Of a DNA stretch of 64,000 bases, positions 23,371 through 34,645 are shown one piece after another. The position numbers and the translations under genes were made by a program. A model generated the notes under the pieces. The model did no database searches. It had not been told where the DNA came from and worked only from the letters and a program-made list of their open reading frames with translations. This DNA comes from Deroplatys truncata. Its lineage: Eukaryota; Arthropoda; Insecta; Mantodea; Mantidae. The stretch covers positions 52,574,067 through 52,638,066 of the forward strand of contig CM060983.1 of the NCBI GenBank assembly GCA_030765065.1, given 5' to 3'. Position 1 is the first letter of the stretch; each line of letters starts with the position of its first letter.

Positions 23371-23379
23371 AAAAAAAGG

Positions 23380-23947
23380 GGGGCCCATGAGTGATCTGAA
23401 TAGCTTAACTGTAAAACGAAGCCTTCGATAAACACAAAATTTGGTATTTAAGTTCAATATGTTCCAAAGATGTTGAACAAAATTACCCATCCCAATCTAT
23501 CCTATATGTGCAAAATGTGGTTTATTTGTTTGTTTTTTACTTTCTCAAAAATAGCTCTAACTGTTTTGAATAAAATACTATATATACGACGATAAAACAG
23601 AAGATTAAAAAAGTACTACATAAAAATGTAGATATCGTTAAAATACAATTTATTTCAAATAACTTGTTTATGGCATCAGCCATTTCCAAGATAACCGTTA
23701 TTATCGGTTTGAATTGTTCAATCCTACTTTACCATTTTTTTTAAAATGCTGGTGCTAAACAGTTGTTTCTCGCCATGTCATGGAACGACTGGCCAGCACA
23801 TAGTGACCCGCTTTCTGTAAAAGCATACATCTTTTATCAACTAGATAGAAAAATAAGATTTCATAATGATAGTTTGAAGAAGCTATATAAAATAAACGAT
23901 AGTGGATGGGGAAAGTAATGTGATGCAACACATAGGATATTTTTTTA
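23380..23947 (-). repeat. RepA copy, old and partly deleted
   Basis: Recognisable order of segments from ACACAAAATTTGGTATTTAA to the head-side GGGAAAGTAATGTGATGC. The tail end is missing. Confidence 0.65.
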
Positions 23948-25187
23948 AACAACTTGTTCAGCGTCTGAATTGCACACAGTCTCTGCTAATTCTATTTCAG
24001 AATTCTGAAAGTTACATCCTGAGCGATTCTCATTTCATCACCTTTAAATCAGGTTACTACATCAAAGGCAGACATCATCGTATACATCTTTTGAGGACCA
24101 CGGTGTAGTCAGCAGTAGCACACCTGAAGAGGCAAGGACCGCTTCCCCAGGCAGGTCACGTGACCCCGGCTTGACGTCACTTCCTGTGCATGTGTCTCTC
24201 CTTTTAATAACACTGAACCCACCGACACTAAAATTTGATACTTCAGGTGCAAATTACGTCTCTCTTGCAAAACTATACAGGCTCTCTCTTAGCATTTAGA
24301 ATATCTAACACTTCTGATATAGCAATCCTTTGTTTAAATGTACAAAGTTTCCTCAAGAACATTTTTTTTCAATTATTTACTGGTTATAACAACATAAATA
24401 AAAACAGCTCTTTCTATACTCGTGCACAATTTAGCATGACTGAGCTGTTAAAGTTATTACCATACTGCAAGAACTGATTTTACCCAGCGTTGCACGGGTT
24501 GCATTTTATACCTTGAATTGCAATTTAATTTAACCTCCCCGTGTTCTTTGGATTTACGTACTTTCTAAAATACCTTATTTATATTGAATCCTTTTATTTA
24601 CTGCTTGGAACACTTAGACCTATGCTCATCTCCCTCTTCATCCGAATATAACACAAATTTTGGAAATGTACAGCCACTATCGTAAAGCGATGAAAGAATG
24701 GCCCTAACAGTCGGTATAATTACAGTACGAGATTTATTTACCATAATTTTGACATTAACGATATTAATATTAAATGAAATGGTGGAGATGAAACTCGCGG
24801 ATTTTAACTTCCCCTACTTCTGGTTCAATACAGGGAAATTATAATTTCAGCTCTCGATTATAACTATCGATTTAGAAGTTTCTAATATTACACTTAACAC
24901 AATTTAGTGAATTGCGTAATTTTCAGAGATTCTATTACAGACTTAATACGTGTACACTGCATACTATTTTTGGGGCGTGGTTAATAATTAGTGTTACTTA
25001 TTATGTTATCCACTTAGTTGCTCATTAGCGGCTGGCTAAAGTGAGAAAAATATTGTATATGAATGCTAGTTCTATGACCAGCTTTATCTTCAAACAAATC
25101 AAACTTCGATTGAAGTCAAGCCACTAAAACTCGCAAGCGATTACTTTCGTCTGATATTATGAAAACAAATTATCAGGAAAAAAAATT
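23948..25187. other. unassigned; holds a small GC-rich patch
   Basis: No gene recognised. Frames 23902-24108 and 24235-24477 are motif-free. The GC-rich patch at 24115-24190 is listed separately. Confidence 0.45.
24154..24179. promoter_or_regulatory. adjacent E-box palindrome and CRE-type palindrome
   Basis: GGTCACGTGACC (24154-24165) is a perfect 12-bp palindrome around CACGTG. TGACGTCA (24172-24179) is the full CRE/ATF consensus, and CACTTCC overlaps its end. These are binding consensus sequences for bHLH and bZIP factors. Activity here is not shown, and no gene start is evident nearby. Confidence 0.35.
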
Positions 25188-26015
25188 TCTGATGTGTTAA
25201 ACTCTCATGACTTTCTCTACTCTTGTACAAACTATGTTTACAAACGTTTATTCTCCATATGCTTCATGTTAATCGAGATGTTAATCTTATTGCTAATTTT
25301 CTTGTAGATGCAAGGGGAATCGGTAGGCTTTAAGCGATAGTCAAATATTTTAAGAGCTGGTTGCTATGTGGCGTATTCCATTCTCTTTGCACTACCAGGA
25401 CAAAAAAATGAATAACGAATTTGAGAAAAAGTATAAATTTAAGGGAATAACAAGAAATATCTCGAAAATGGTTCACTCAACAACAAAAAATGTACATGAT
25501 ATAAATTGTGTATTTTAACGCGATCTACATTTTTTGCGTGGTAAAATTTTGTCTATCTCTTATGGTTTACCAGTTATGCAAAAGTCGTTCACAATGAAGA
25601 ATACTTTCGCAAACATTCCCAGAAAATTCGAGATATACATTTCATTTATCATGAAAATATTTTAAACATATGATATTTTAATCAAAATCGTTAGAGCCAT
25701 TTTTGAGAAAATTAAAATTTTCGAAAAATGTTCCATGTAAAGGGTAGTCTGGGGTGGGGGGATTTTCTTGAAAACCTTCGTGTCGCATCTCTGGAAGATA
25801 CTGAACCTAAATACCACGTTTGGTGTTTATCCGACTGTTCGTTTCTGAGTTATGCTGTTCACAGACACAGACACACACACACGGACATGTTTCCAAAAAT
25901 GCTTTTTTTTGGATTCAGGTGGTCTCAAAACATGTATTTCCGGTGAAATCTTGGTATCGAATGTTTGGGTGGAATACAATACTTCCACCTACTTACTATA
26001 CGTAGTAGGGAAACT
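25188..26015 (+). repeat. RepA copy
   Basis: Head TCTGATGTGTTAAACTCTC after an A-rich run, (CA)n near 25862-25882, tail GTAGTAGGGAAACT then AAAAA. Confidence 0.85.
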
Positions 26016-26764
26016 AAAAATGAGCAAGAATTATCAAAATCAGTACCCACTGGTTTTCAGAATTACCCTTGGTACATACAGTCTTTCGTTATTCAAGGAC
26101 CTAATTTTTGGTAGAACTTCGATATAAAAGTGTTGGGTAGAAAACCTTTTTCCTACCTTAGCTATCGCACTGGTAGACAAAAGGTAAAAATTTGCAGCGG
26201 GTTTTCAGTATACGATAACCGAAACTCCTGAAAAGCCCATGCAAATTGGTTGAAAATAAATAATGAATTTTGGAACATTTTAAGCAGGCAATGAAAAACT
26301 TGGAGGGAAAAACTAAGAAATTTGATGTTTCAGACTCAAACGTGAATTTCATCAATTTGCACTGAAGCATTTAAATGACTAGTATAAATGAAACTCAGCC
26401 TCTCTGCTTAGCAACGAAGAACATAATTACAGCGCGTGCCTGAAGTACGTTTTATTGCTCTTCTAAATCCTCCTTTTCACTACCATTGCGGAGTACTGAG
26501 AAAAAAATCCGGCTTAATCTTCTTTCCTTCGTCGTGCTTTGAATACAGGACAACATAAAGAAGCGGTCTGCTGCTGACGTAGGGAATTAAAGTAAAACAA
26601 AAGAGTGCATCATACCCGTAGACTTTCGAGAGGCCTCCCTCTCGAGCACTTCCATTCACAAAATGCTGCATCCTCTTATAAAAAGCCATGGCTTCGGCTG
26701 GGACCTAATTGAGAACCACGACTTTTCTCCTTCATTGTGGTTACGCATTTTCTAAAGAAACAAA
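26016..26764. other. no recognised feature
   Basis: Unassigned sequence between two RepA copies. Minus-strand open frames near 26158-26370 and 26480-26689 lack motifs. Confidence 0.4.
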
Positions 26765-27600
26765 TCTGATGTGCTACACTCACATGACTTTCTCTACTAT
26801 TGTACAAACTATTTTTCCAAACGCTTATTCTCCATATACTTCATGTTAATCGAGATATCGAGATGTTAGTCTTATTGCTAATTTTCTTGTAGGTGCAAGG
26901 GCAATTGGTAGGCTTTAAGCGATAGTCAAATATTTTAAGAGCTGGTTGCTATGTGGCGCATTCCATTCTCTTTGCATGTCCAGGACAAAAAAGTGAATAA
27001 CGAATTCCCATTTGAGAAAAAGTTTAAGTATTAGAAAATTTAAGGGAATAACAAGCAATATCTTGAAAATGGTTCACTCAACAACAAAAAAGGTATATGA
27101 CATAAATTGTGTATTTTAACGCGATCTACTTTTTTGTGTAGTAAAATTTTGCCTATCTCTTATGGTTTACCAGTTATGCAAAAGTCGTTCACAATGAATA
27201 CTTTTGGAGACATTCCCTTAAAATTCAAGATATACATTTTATTTGTCATGAAAGTATCTTAAACATATGATATTTTAATCAAAATCGTTAAGAGCCATTT
27301 CTGAGAAAATTAAAATTTTCGAAAAATCTTCCATATAAAGGGTAATCTGGGTGGGGGGGATTTTCTTGAAAATCTTCGTGTCGCATCTCTGAAAGATGCT
27401 GAACCTAAATAGCAAGTTTGGTGTTTATCCGACTGTTCGTTTCTGAGTTATGCTGTTCACAGACACACACGGACATGTTTCCAAAAATGCCTTTTTTGGA
27501 TTCAGGGGGTCTCAAAACATATATTTCCGGTGAAATCTCGGTATCGAATTTTTGGGTGGAATACAATACTTCCCCTACTTACATACGTAGTAGAGAAAGT
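26765..27600 (+). repeat. RepA copy
   Basis: Head TCTGATGTGCTACACTCAC, short CA tract near 27462-27470, tail AGTAGAGAAAGT followed by A7. Confidence 0.85.
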
Positions 27601-28012
27601 AAAAAAACCTGATGTGCAAGTCCCACACATTCACATTCATTCTTTGTGTATTATAAAGATTGTAAACGACTGATTTTTCAAAGCACTTGACCAGTCGCAA
27701 TAAAAAAATGTTGTGCAGAAATAATTTTAAATTATGCAATAGGGATTTGGTTGCACACAAGGTGCGGAAACAACAACTTTTTATTTAACAGTAAAAATCA
27801 ATCATATAGAGCCAAAAAATAATTATTCCATAATACTTTATATAACTTAAAATAATAAATTAATCTATACCTAAATAAAATTCTTCCTAATCATGTTGAT
27901 AAAAGGGAAATTTAAATTCCCTTAATAAATTTACAATTTATTAAATATTCTCATTTATATTTGTTTGTCGCAAGCTCCTTCGAACTCAATTTACATGTTT
28001 TGGCATTTTTTT
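27601..28012. other. no recognised feature
   Basis: AT-rich, no gene or repeat identified beyond the A-run joined to the RepA tail. Confidence 0.4.
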
Positions 28013-28352
28013 AGATCGTTCATTTTATTAGTTATATCAATTTTTGAAAAGTATGCCAAAATAAGATTTTTTGTACGTAGTGTTTTCCAAAATTATCTAC
28101 CATGAATTGGAGAAATAAATTCGTGAAGTTGTAAAACGTGAGCCAAAAATGAGAAATTAAGGCAAAAAAAAAGTTGAAATTGACATTTTATTCCTCCGCC
28201 AATAAAATTCTATTATTACCGCAAAGCCATAAAATACACACAAAAATTGCTTCGCTCAATGCATGTATTAAATTTTTAAAACACTACGTGCAAAAAAGTT
28301 GCAATTTTGGCAAATTTTCAAAATGTTATAAAGCTGATAAAATGAGCGATCT
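28013..28352. mobile_element. MITE family M1, copy 1
   Basis: About 340 bp with inverted ends of roughly 85 bp. AGATCGTTCATTTTATTAG at the left is the inverse of CTGATAAAATGAGCGATCT at the right, and the arms continue through TACGTAGTGTTTT / AAAACACTACGTGC. There is no coding capacity. A second copy is at 59055-59774. Confidence 0.75.
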
Positions 28353-28434
28353 GAAAAACCGCCAAACACGTATAAACTGCAGGCGAATACTTTAAGTAGC
28401 TGTAACGTTAATATTTCTATCACATAGTTCTTTC

Positions 28435-28566
28435 TGGAAATGCTTTATTATTAATAATAATTCAGGGACCTCAAAACAGGTTTTTCCGGTGAAATATCCA
28501 TATCCAATTTTTGGGTGAATGCAATATTTCTTCTACCTACTAGGTGCTAGATAAAATATAAAAGTC
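28435..28566 (+). repeat. RepA tail fragment
   Basis: Contains CTCAAAACAGG, TTTTTCCGGTGAAATATCC and CTACCTACTAGGTGCTAGA. Short and diverged. Confidence 0.65.
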
Positions 28567-28800
28567 TGTTTTCCTATCGACTTTACGTTAGTCGAGAAAA
28601 AGTTTCTAGAAGTGGTTTCATTACACATTTATTTGTAGGCGATACCAGCGATTGTGCTTGCCCCGTAGTCGCCTTCCTGTACCACCTATTTTACAAGGGG
28701 CGTCCAATAAGTTTACCTATTTTATAAAAAAAATTACACACAATTGATCATGTTGAATTAATTTTATTTATATTGTACAATCATTCTGTTACTTTTCTAC

Positions 28801-28923
28801 TTAGTCAACATGCTTTTGCAAGCATTTTTGGAGACGTGATACAAGTTTTTCCAAGCCAGTGTTGTACCAGGTCGGGTCCTGTGCTCGTAACCAGCTGTTC
28901 ACTTCTGATTCATCTTCGTCACG
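28801..28923 (-). pseudogene. mariner transposase C-terminal fragment, left arm
   Basis: On the minus strand the frame reads EVNSWLRAQDPTWYNTGLEK, then LVSRLQKCLQKHVD and a stop. The pattern SWLxxQ...FYxxGxxKLVxRxxKCxxxxxDYV is the usual mariner C-terminus. About 40 residues remain and no catalytic residues are present. Confidence 0.75.
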
Positions 28924-29141
28924 GTGTTAAAGTGCTTACCTCTAAGATGGCCTTTGAGTCAGGGGAACATGTGAACATTACTTGGGAAAAGATCTGGTGA
29001 ATATGGAGGATACGAGAAAACTTGCCAGTTGAATCTTCCGAGCTCCGTCTGGGTCAAGATTCAACTTGGAAGTTTTCTCGTATCCTCCGTATTCACCGGA
29101 GCTTGTCTCAAGTGATTTTCACATGTTCCCCTGACTCGAAG

Positions 29142-29282
29142 GTAAGCACTTTTAACACCGATGATGACGTCAAATCAGTGAACAGCTGGTTGCGAGCACA
29201 GGACCCGACCTGGTACAACACTGGCTTGGAAAAACTTGTGTCACGTCCCCAAAAATGCTTGGAAAACATGTTGACTACGTAG
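29142..29282 (+). pseudogene. mariner transposase C-terminal fragment, right arm
   Basis: The + strand frame reads FNTDDDVKSVNSWLRAQDPT, continues GLEKLVSRPQKCLENMLTT and stops. It is the same protein end as the left arm with independent changes (RPQKCLENM against RLQKCLQKH), so the two arms have diverged since duplication. Confidence 0.75.
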
Positions 29283-29388
29283 AAAAGTAACAGAAGGATT
29301 GTACAATATAAATAAAAGTAATTCAACATGATGAATTGTGTGTAATGTCTTTTATAAAATAGGGAACTTACTTATTGGACGCCCCTCG

Positions 29389-29996
29389 TATTTCTACTCG
29401 TTTAGTTAAAAAAAAAAAATGGGACTTTGGGTCGTGATATGAAATACCCAATCCAGTATTGGATGAAAGGAAACCATCAGAAAGCTCGCCTGAGCCACCT
29501 CGCTCAGTAATCATTATACTGATTGATGACAAAGGCCGCGTATAGTGTTTCAAACACACTATGGAGCTATTGTACTGCATCTTTGAGTACACAATGCAGG
29601 ACAATAATTCAACACTCCCAAAGTGAGATCAGCAAGCAGCTCACGCTCATCCTTTCATACAGAGGAGAGACGTATGAAATAAATAATATTTTAAGTAGCG
29701 TCTGGCAATGACGGGAGGGGATGTAGCTACTGCCGCCACTGTATTATCAGAAGGCGGCTTAGCTTCCGGCGAGAGTAAGTACTCTTTCTATTTTAGGAGT
29801 GCACTTTGTAACACTTATCGTTATTTCATAAAGTTTTGAGTGTTCCGGCTTCACAAAAACGTTCATGGTGTGCATGTCTAATACAGCTACTATCATTTTC
29901 TTGTTCACAAATGCTCCAAAGCAACAAAAAAATGTGCAAAACCATTTATCATGTACTTATACATCTCTTCTAAGAAATGGTCTTGCAAAAGCTTAT
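29389..29996. other. no recognised feature
   Basis: Unassigned. Open frames 29368-29604 (minus) and 29523-29711 (+) overlap each other and have no motif. Confidence 0.4.
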
Positions 29997-30895
29997 TATT
30001 TTCTCTATTATGTATAGTAAGTAGGGGAAGTATTGTATTCCACCCAAAACTTTGATATCGAGATTTCACCAGAAATTAGAAAAAGATTGGTGTATGTGTG
30101 AACAACATAACTCAAAAACTAAAAGTCGGATAAATGCCAAAACTTGGTATTTAGATTCAGTAGCTTCCAACAATGCGACACGAAGATTTTCAACAAAATC
30201 CCCCACCCCAGACTACCCTTTAGATGAAAGATTTTTCGAAATTTTTTTTTCTCTAAAAACTGGCTAACGATTTTGATTAAAATACCATACATTAAAGATA
30301 CATTACAAAGAAATGTATATCTTAAATTTTCTGGAAATAGCCTGTGAAATCCATTTCAATTTAAAGATATTTTGTATAATCTTGTATAACTGGTAAACGT
30401 TAAGCGAGAGATGAAAGCGTATTAAAGAAATGTAGATCTCTTTAAACCACACAATTTATTTTAAATAAGCTTTTTAGTGGCATAAGCCAGTTTTGAGATA
30501 TTTGTAATTAATCATTCGAGTTCATTTCTTGATCTTCTTTAAAGTCCTTTCAACATTCAGTGTCTCTCGCGATTGCATGGAAACAGTATGGAATTTTAAG
30601 GCCAGTATATAGCGTCCAGTTCTTAAACATATGACTATCGCTGTTCTCTTTGTATCTTTGTGTGTAATGTAGCTATTTCCGCAAAGGTTTATTTGGATTA
30701 AAATGTAGTCGATACAAAAATAAGCTTTAGGACCATAGTCTGTATACCCACTAATAAGCGAGAGGGTAGAGAAAGACATGTGAATGCAACACATCAGTTT
30801 TTGTTTTCCTATTTGCTTCTTGTTAATCGAGATGAACACCCGAGTACAGTAGGTAGAAGCAATAGTCAAATGTTTAAAAAGGGGTCGCTAAGCTC
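29997..30895 (-). repeat. RepA copy (old) with a short opposite fragment at its end
   Basis: The tail side starts TTTTCTCTATTATGTATAG and the head side ends GTAGAGAAAGACATGTGAAT then CACATCAG at about 30797. From 30805 to 30895, CTTGTTAATCGAGATGAAC and CAATAGTCAAATGTTTAAA belong to a second, + oriented fragment. Confidence 0.7.
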
Positions 30896-32519
30896 CCAGA
30901 CGCTACCATTCCCAGGACAGTGTAAAAGTAGAGCATATAGGATCTTTATCGAACAAACCCTAAATGAAGTAGGGAATAGGCTGGAACACTTGCGTGAATA
31001 TCGGTTACGTTACCCGTAACTTGCCGGCTTATACATAATTCGGATGAGGGTACGGCAAATGTCAGCCAGCCCAAGGCCGCTGCGCAGTCGATACTGGATG
31101 TATGTTCTACAAACTTCTGTTTATGTTTCACATAAAAATCCGAAAAGCGAAGCATAAGGGAGGTAGGCATACATGCGATAATACACTCTGAACCACATTC
31201 ACGTTAAAACAAACGATGTTTGGGCAAAATTTCCAGGCAATTACATCTCATGATCCTCCTTCTATAATTGTCCACTTACTCTACCTCATTCTGTATTGTC
31301 ATCAACATACGAGTGCAAGACGAGTAAGTGAAGTTCCGGACAACATGTGTGACACCATCAGCAGTCCAGGTTTAAAGAAATCATACTTAAGTATATTAAA
31401 CAAACTAAGATATACGCCAAATTGTAATGTTGTCTGACTAGTGTACATTTAATGTAATTTATTATAGTGGTTTGTATGCTTATGGAGTCGCGATATGACC
31501 AGCGAGATCAAGCTACTTAAAATAAATTTAAATAAAAAAAATTATAATTTGCTACTTCCGTCTTACTGCGTGCTCACTGCCCATGCCTCCGACCTCTGAA
31601 GGCCTTAAGCATAAATACTTAGTCCTGAATACCCTCCTTTTTGTACGACTTCCACTCTCAAGAACTTGAAGGTCAGTCACTCGTGCCAGACGCCTGTAGA
31701 GAAGCTAGGGGCTCCAGATCACAGAAGTCCTTTAAGGATGATCGCGAACTACCAAAAGTGGCACGCTAGCGATTTCCATGTCACATGGCTGATTACCGAA
31801 CAACATAACAGGTTTGCATTCGGGAGGTCCGAGTTCATTTTCCGTTGGAGCAGTCACTCTAACCTTGGGTATTTTTTTTCGCGGTTTTCGCAGGTCAGTA
31901 GGCGAGTGCTGGCGTAGTTTCGGTAATGTCGCGAATTTCCCTGTCTCCCAATTCCTATAATTTATTTCCCTTTTCATGTTTCAGGATCAGAGGATCAGGC
32001 GAGTGGACGGCATGGTGAGGCGTGTGGCGGGGAATGCTTTGAGTAACTGGCATCCGGCGTGTGGGTGGTCCTGCCGTCGTAGTGATCTCACAACTGGTGA
32101 TGTTAGGGAGACGTCCGCGTCCGAGTCTGCCGACCTGAATCTGCTCATCTGTGTCCGTTTCTTCTCTTCCTCCCACAGGTTCAGTAGATACAATAGGCCT
32201 CCAATGTGCTTCCATGCCGAAATCCTCGTCCGCACCTGCGTAATCTACTGTCAGCCGTCTTGCAGAGCTCGTTTACCGCAGGTAATATTATTTCAATTAA
32301 ATTATTTCGTTAGCCAATCGTTGCTGGCCTTTATAGCTGAGAGTTGTGTAAATCCGCTTCCTTGTCATTTCTTCTCGTACTTTTTAATAGTTCCCTGGGT
32401 CAGTTTCGTTTAAGTAGCTCAGGGCACTGGCTGTAAGACGATAGTGTTTCGGCATGTGGAGATAAGTAGTGTTTGAAATAAATTATTTTACTCTTGTGAG
32501 TCGAAGAGTCTAGTGACCA
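30896..32519. other. unassigned; higher-GC stretch 31900-32300 with splice-acceptor-like sites
   Basis: A 145-codon + frame at 31976-32413 overlaps two minus-strand frames (32235-31987 and 32215-31955). On the + strand TTTTCATGTTTCAG ends near 31984 and CTTCTCTTCCTCCCACAG near 32179. Both look like 3' splice sites. No protein family is recognisable, and the composition may simply reflect an unannotated repeat or a non-coding exon. Confidence 0.3.
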
Positions 32520-32704
32520 GTCCGTAAAAATTATTTCATTCAGCAGAAAAATAATAAAATTTACTCTTAAAACATGTGAATTCATGTACCTTTTTCTCTG
32601 ATACTACATGCAATACAAAATCGCCATTTTGCATGCTTATTCTTAGTATAATCAGCTATCTTCTGAACCTCAATTATTTAGTTGTGTATATCAGTTCACT
32701 AGAA
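32520..32704 (+). repeat. inverted repeat pair X, left arm
   Basis: Matches the reverse complement of 34447-34645 over about 185 bp. Landmarks are TTTCATTCAGCAGAAAAATA, AAAACATGTGAATTCATG and ATCAGCTATCTTCTGAAC. A RepA copy abuts its right end. Confidence 0.75.
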
Positions 32705-33213
32705 ATTTCTTTTTGCCACAGATTAATACTCTTTGCATATCCAAGACAAAAAAATGAATAACGAATTCCCATCTGAGAAAAAGTAAGTATAGGAAAATAG
32801 GGAATAACAAGCAATATCTCGAAAAACGGTTCACTCAACAAAAAAGATGTACATGATATAAATTGTGTATTTCAACGTGATCTACATTTTTTGTGTAGTA
32901 AAATTTTGTCTATCTCTTATGGTTTACCAGTTATGCAAAAGTCGTTCCAAATGAATACTTTTGGAGACATTCCCAGAAAATTCGAGATATACATTTTATT
33001 TGTCATGAAAATATCCTAAACATATGATACTTTAATCAAAATCGTTACAGCCATTTTTCGAGAAAATTAAAATTTTCGAAAAATGTTCCATGTAAAGGGT
33101 GGGGGATTTTCTTGAAAACCTTCCTGTCGCATCTCTGGAAGATACTGAACCTAAATACCAAGTTTGGTGTTCATCCGACTGTTCGTTTCTGAGTTATGCT
33201 GTTCACAGACAGA

Positions 33214-33259
<46 letters not shown>

Positions 33260-33390
33260 CATGTTTCCAAAAATGCTTTTTTTTTTTTGGAATTCAGGAG
33301 GCCTCAAAACATATATTTCCGGTGAAATCTCGGTATCGAATTTTTGGGTGAAATAAAATACTTCTACTTACTATAAGTAGTACAGAAAGT
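32705..33390 (+). repeat. RepA copy, head-truncated, long (CA)n
   Basis: Starts inside the unit at TTTTTGCCACAGATTAATAC-type sequence. The (CA)n at about 33215-33256 is one of the two longest tracts in the window. The tail is TAGTACAGAAAGT then A5. Confidence 0.8.
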
Positions 33391-34446
33391 AAAAATGTGA
33401 TTTTTGAGCATTTCAGAGTACCATGCCTCCTTAAAACAACTGCTGAAGAGAAACCCAGCCAGACTTCGTCTTAGAAATAAATCCAGAGGGGCTATAGGGA
33501 TGCCACCTTATAATGTGGGTCGATCTGCTATTACTCAAACAGACATACAAAATCCCTGAAGCCATTTAGCGAACTTTATGTAGTTTGTTAATAAGCGACA
33601 GTTAGCATGGTCAGTTAGGCTATCAGTAACTGTGTTCTATGCTAGCTTCCTTTACAAAAGGACGTGGAAACAGATAACAGCTGTGTATATTTACAACTCC
33701 GCTGTTAACGACCCACTCGCTGTTTCGACTAATAAAAGCAAGCGTGCAAGAAGTACTCTGCTCTCAAATTTCAATCACAACGTTAATGGACTTCCAACTG
33801 CAGTGCTTCGCAAACAGGAGTTTCACTGCAATACAACTTGTTCCCTCTGGACGAGATCAAAATTAACATGTGCTGGAAGAACCAAACACACAAATCATGC
33901 TCCCAGTACAGAATCACTTAGACCTTCGCCGCTTTTTTGCAATGAGCTCATAAGATCCTGACTAATATCACACCGGGTCTTTCCTGCATGATGCGACCGA
34001 CAGTCCGCAGCTTCCGTGGCACTGTTATACGAAATGCCTTTTACCTTAGATAATGCTAATGATGCGAACCGATGTGGTCAAAAATAACATTTTTGTTTTG
34101 TTTTAGGCCCCAATAAAATCTCTATTATTTCTAGTTTCAGAAACAAGAGAAGGCAATCAAAAAAACTGAAGCAATCCATGAATGAAGGTGCAGACGATTA
34201 TGACCCTGGAATGTACTGAAGTTTGTCAGAATTTTAATGTTCAAACTTTAAATTCAGTTTTCTCAGAACAACATTTTTGTATACTTATGTGCATTTTTCT
34301 CAGAAAGTATGAAAGATAGAGAGCTGAAATTTTCAGTACATGTATACAACACATAGTTAAACTTTTTGAACCACAATCACAATTTTATAATGTACATTAG
34401 TGATATTAAGAAAACAAATTTTCCATATTTTTACTTTTTTGACTTT
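33391..34446. other. unassigned; possible terminal exon of a mobile element at 34142-34219
   Basis: After an acceptor-like TTATTTCTAGTTTCAG (ending about 34140) the + strand reads NKRRQSKKLKQSMNEGADDY, then DPGMY and a stop at 34217-34219. The basic-then-acidic tail looks protein-like but I cannot assign it. The frame 33632-33961 (109 codons) has no motif. Confidence 0.3.
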
Positions 34447-34645
34447 GCAATTTTTTTCAATTTCTAGTGAGCTGATATACATAACTAAATAATTAAAGTT
34501 CAGAAGATAGCTGATAATACCAAGAACAAGCATGCAAAAATGGATTCTGTATTGCAAGTAGGATCAGAGAAAAAGGAACATGAATTCACATGTTTTAAGA
34601 GCAAATTTTATTATTTTTCTGCTGAATGAAATATTTTTTACGGAC
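34447..34645 (-). repeat. inverted repeat pair X, right arm
   Basis: Reverse-complement partner of 32520-32704. Distance between arms is about 1.74 kb, with a RepA copy in between. Confidence 0.75.

Larger units (their letters stand above)
28694..29388. mobile_element. fold-back mariner: two copies of the same transposon end joined head-on
   Basis: Arms 28694-29037 and 29056-29388 are inverted repeats of about 340 bp around an 18-bp centre. Both outer ends read RAGGGGCGTCCAATAAGT inward and abut TA (28692-28693 and 29389-29390), the usual mariner target. Each arm carries the C-terminus of a mariner-type transposase reading outward toward its own end. The 5' half of the mariner is absent. Confidence 0.85.

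Noticed and set aside
31976-32413. A 145-codon protein gene
   Set aside because: It overlaps antisense frames, has no recognisable domain, and its composition follows a local GC rise. Kept only as an unassigned stretch.
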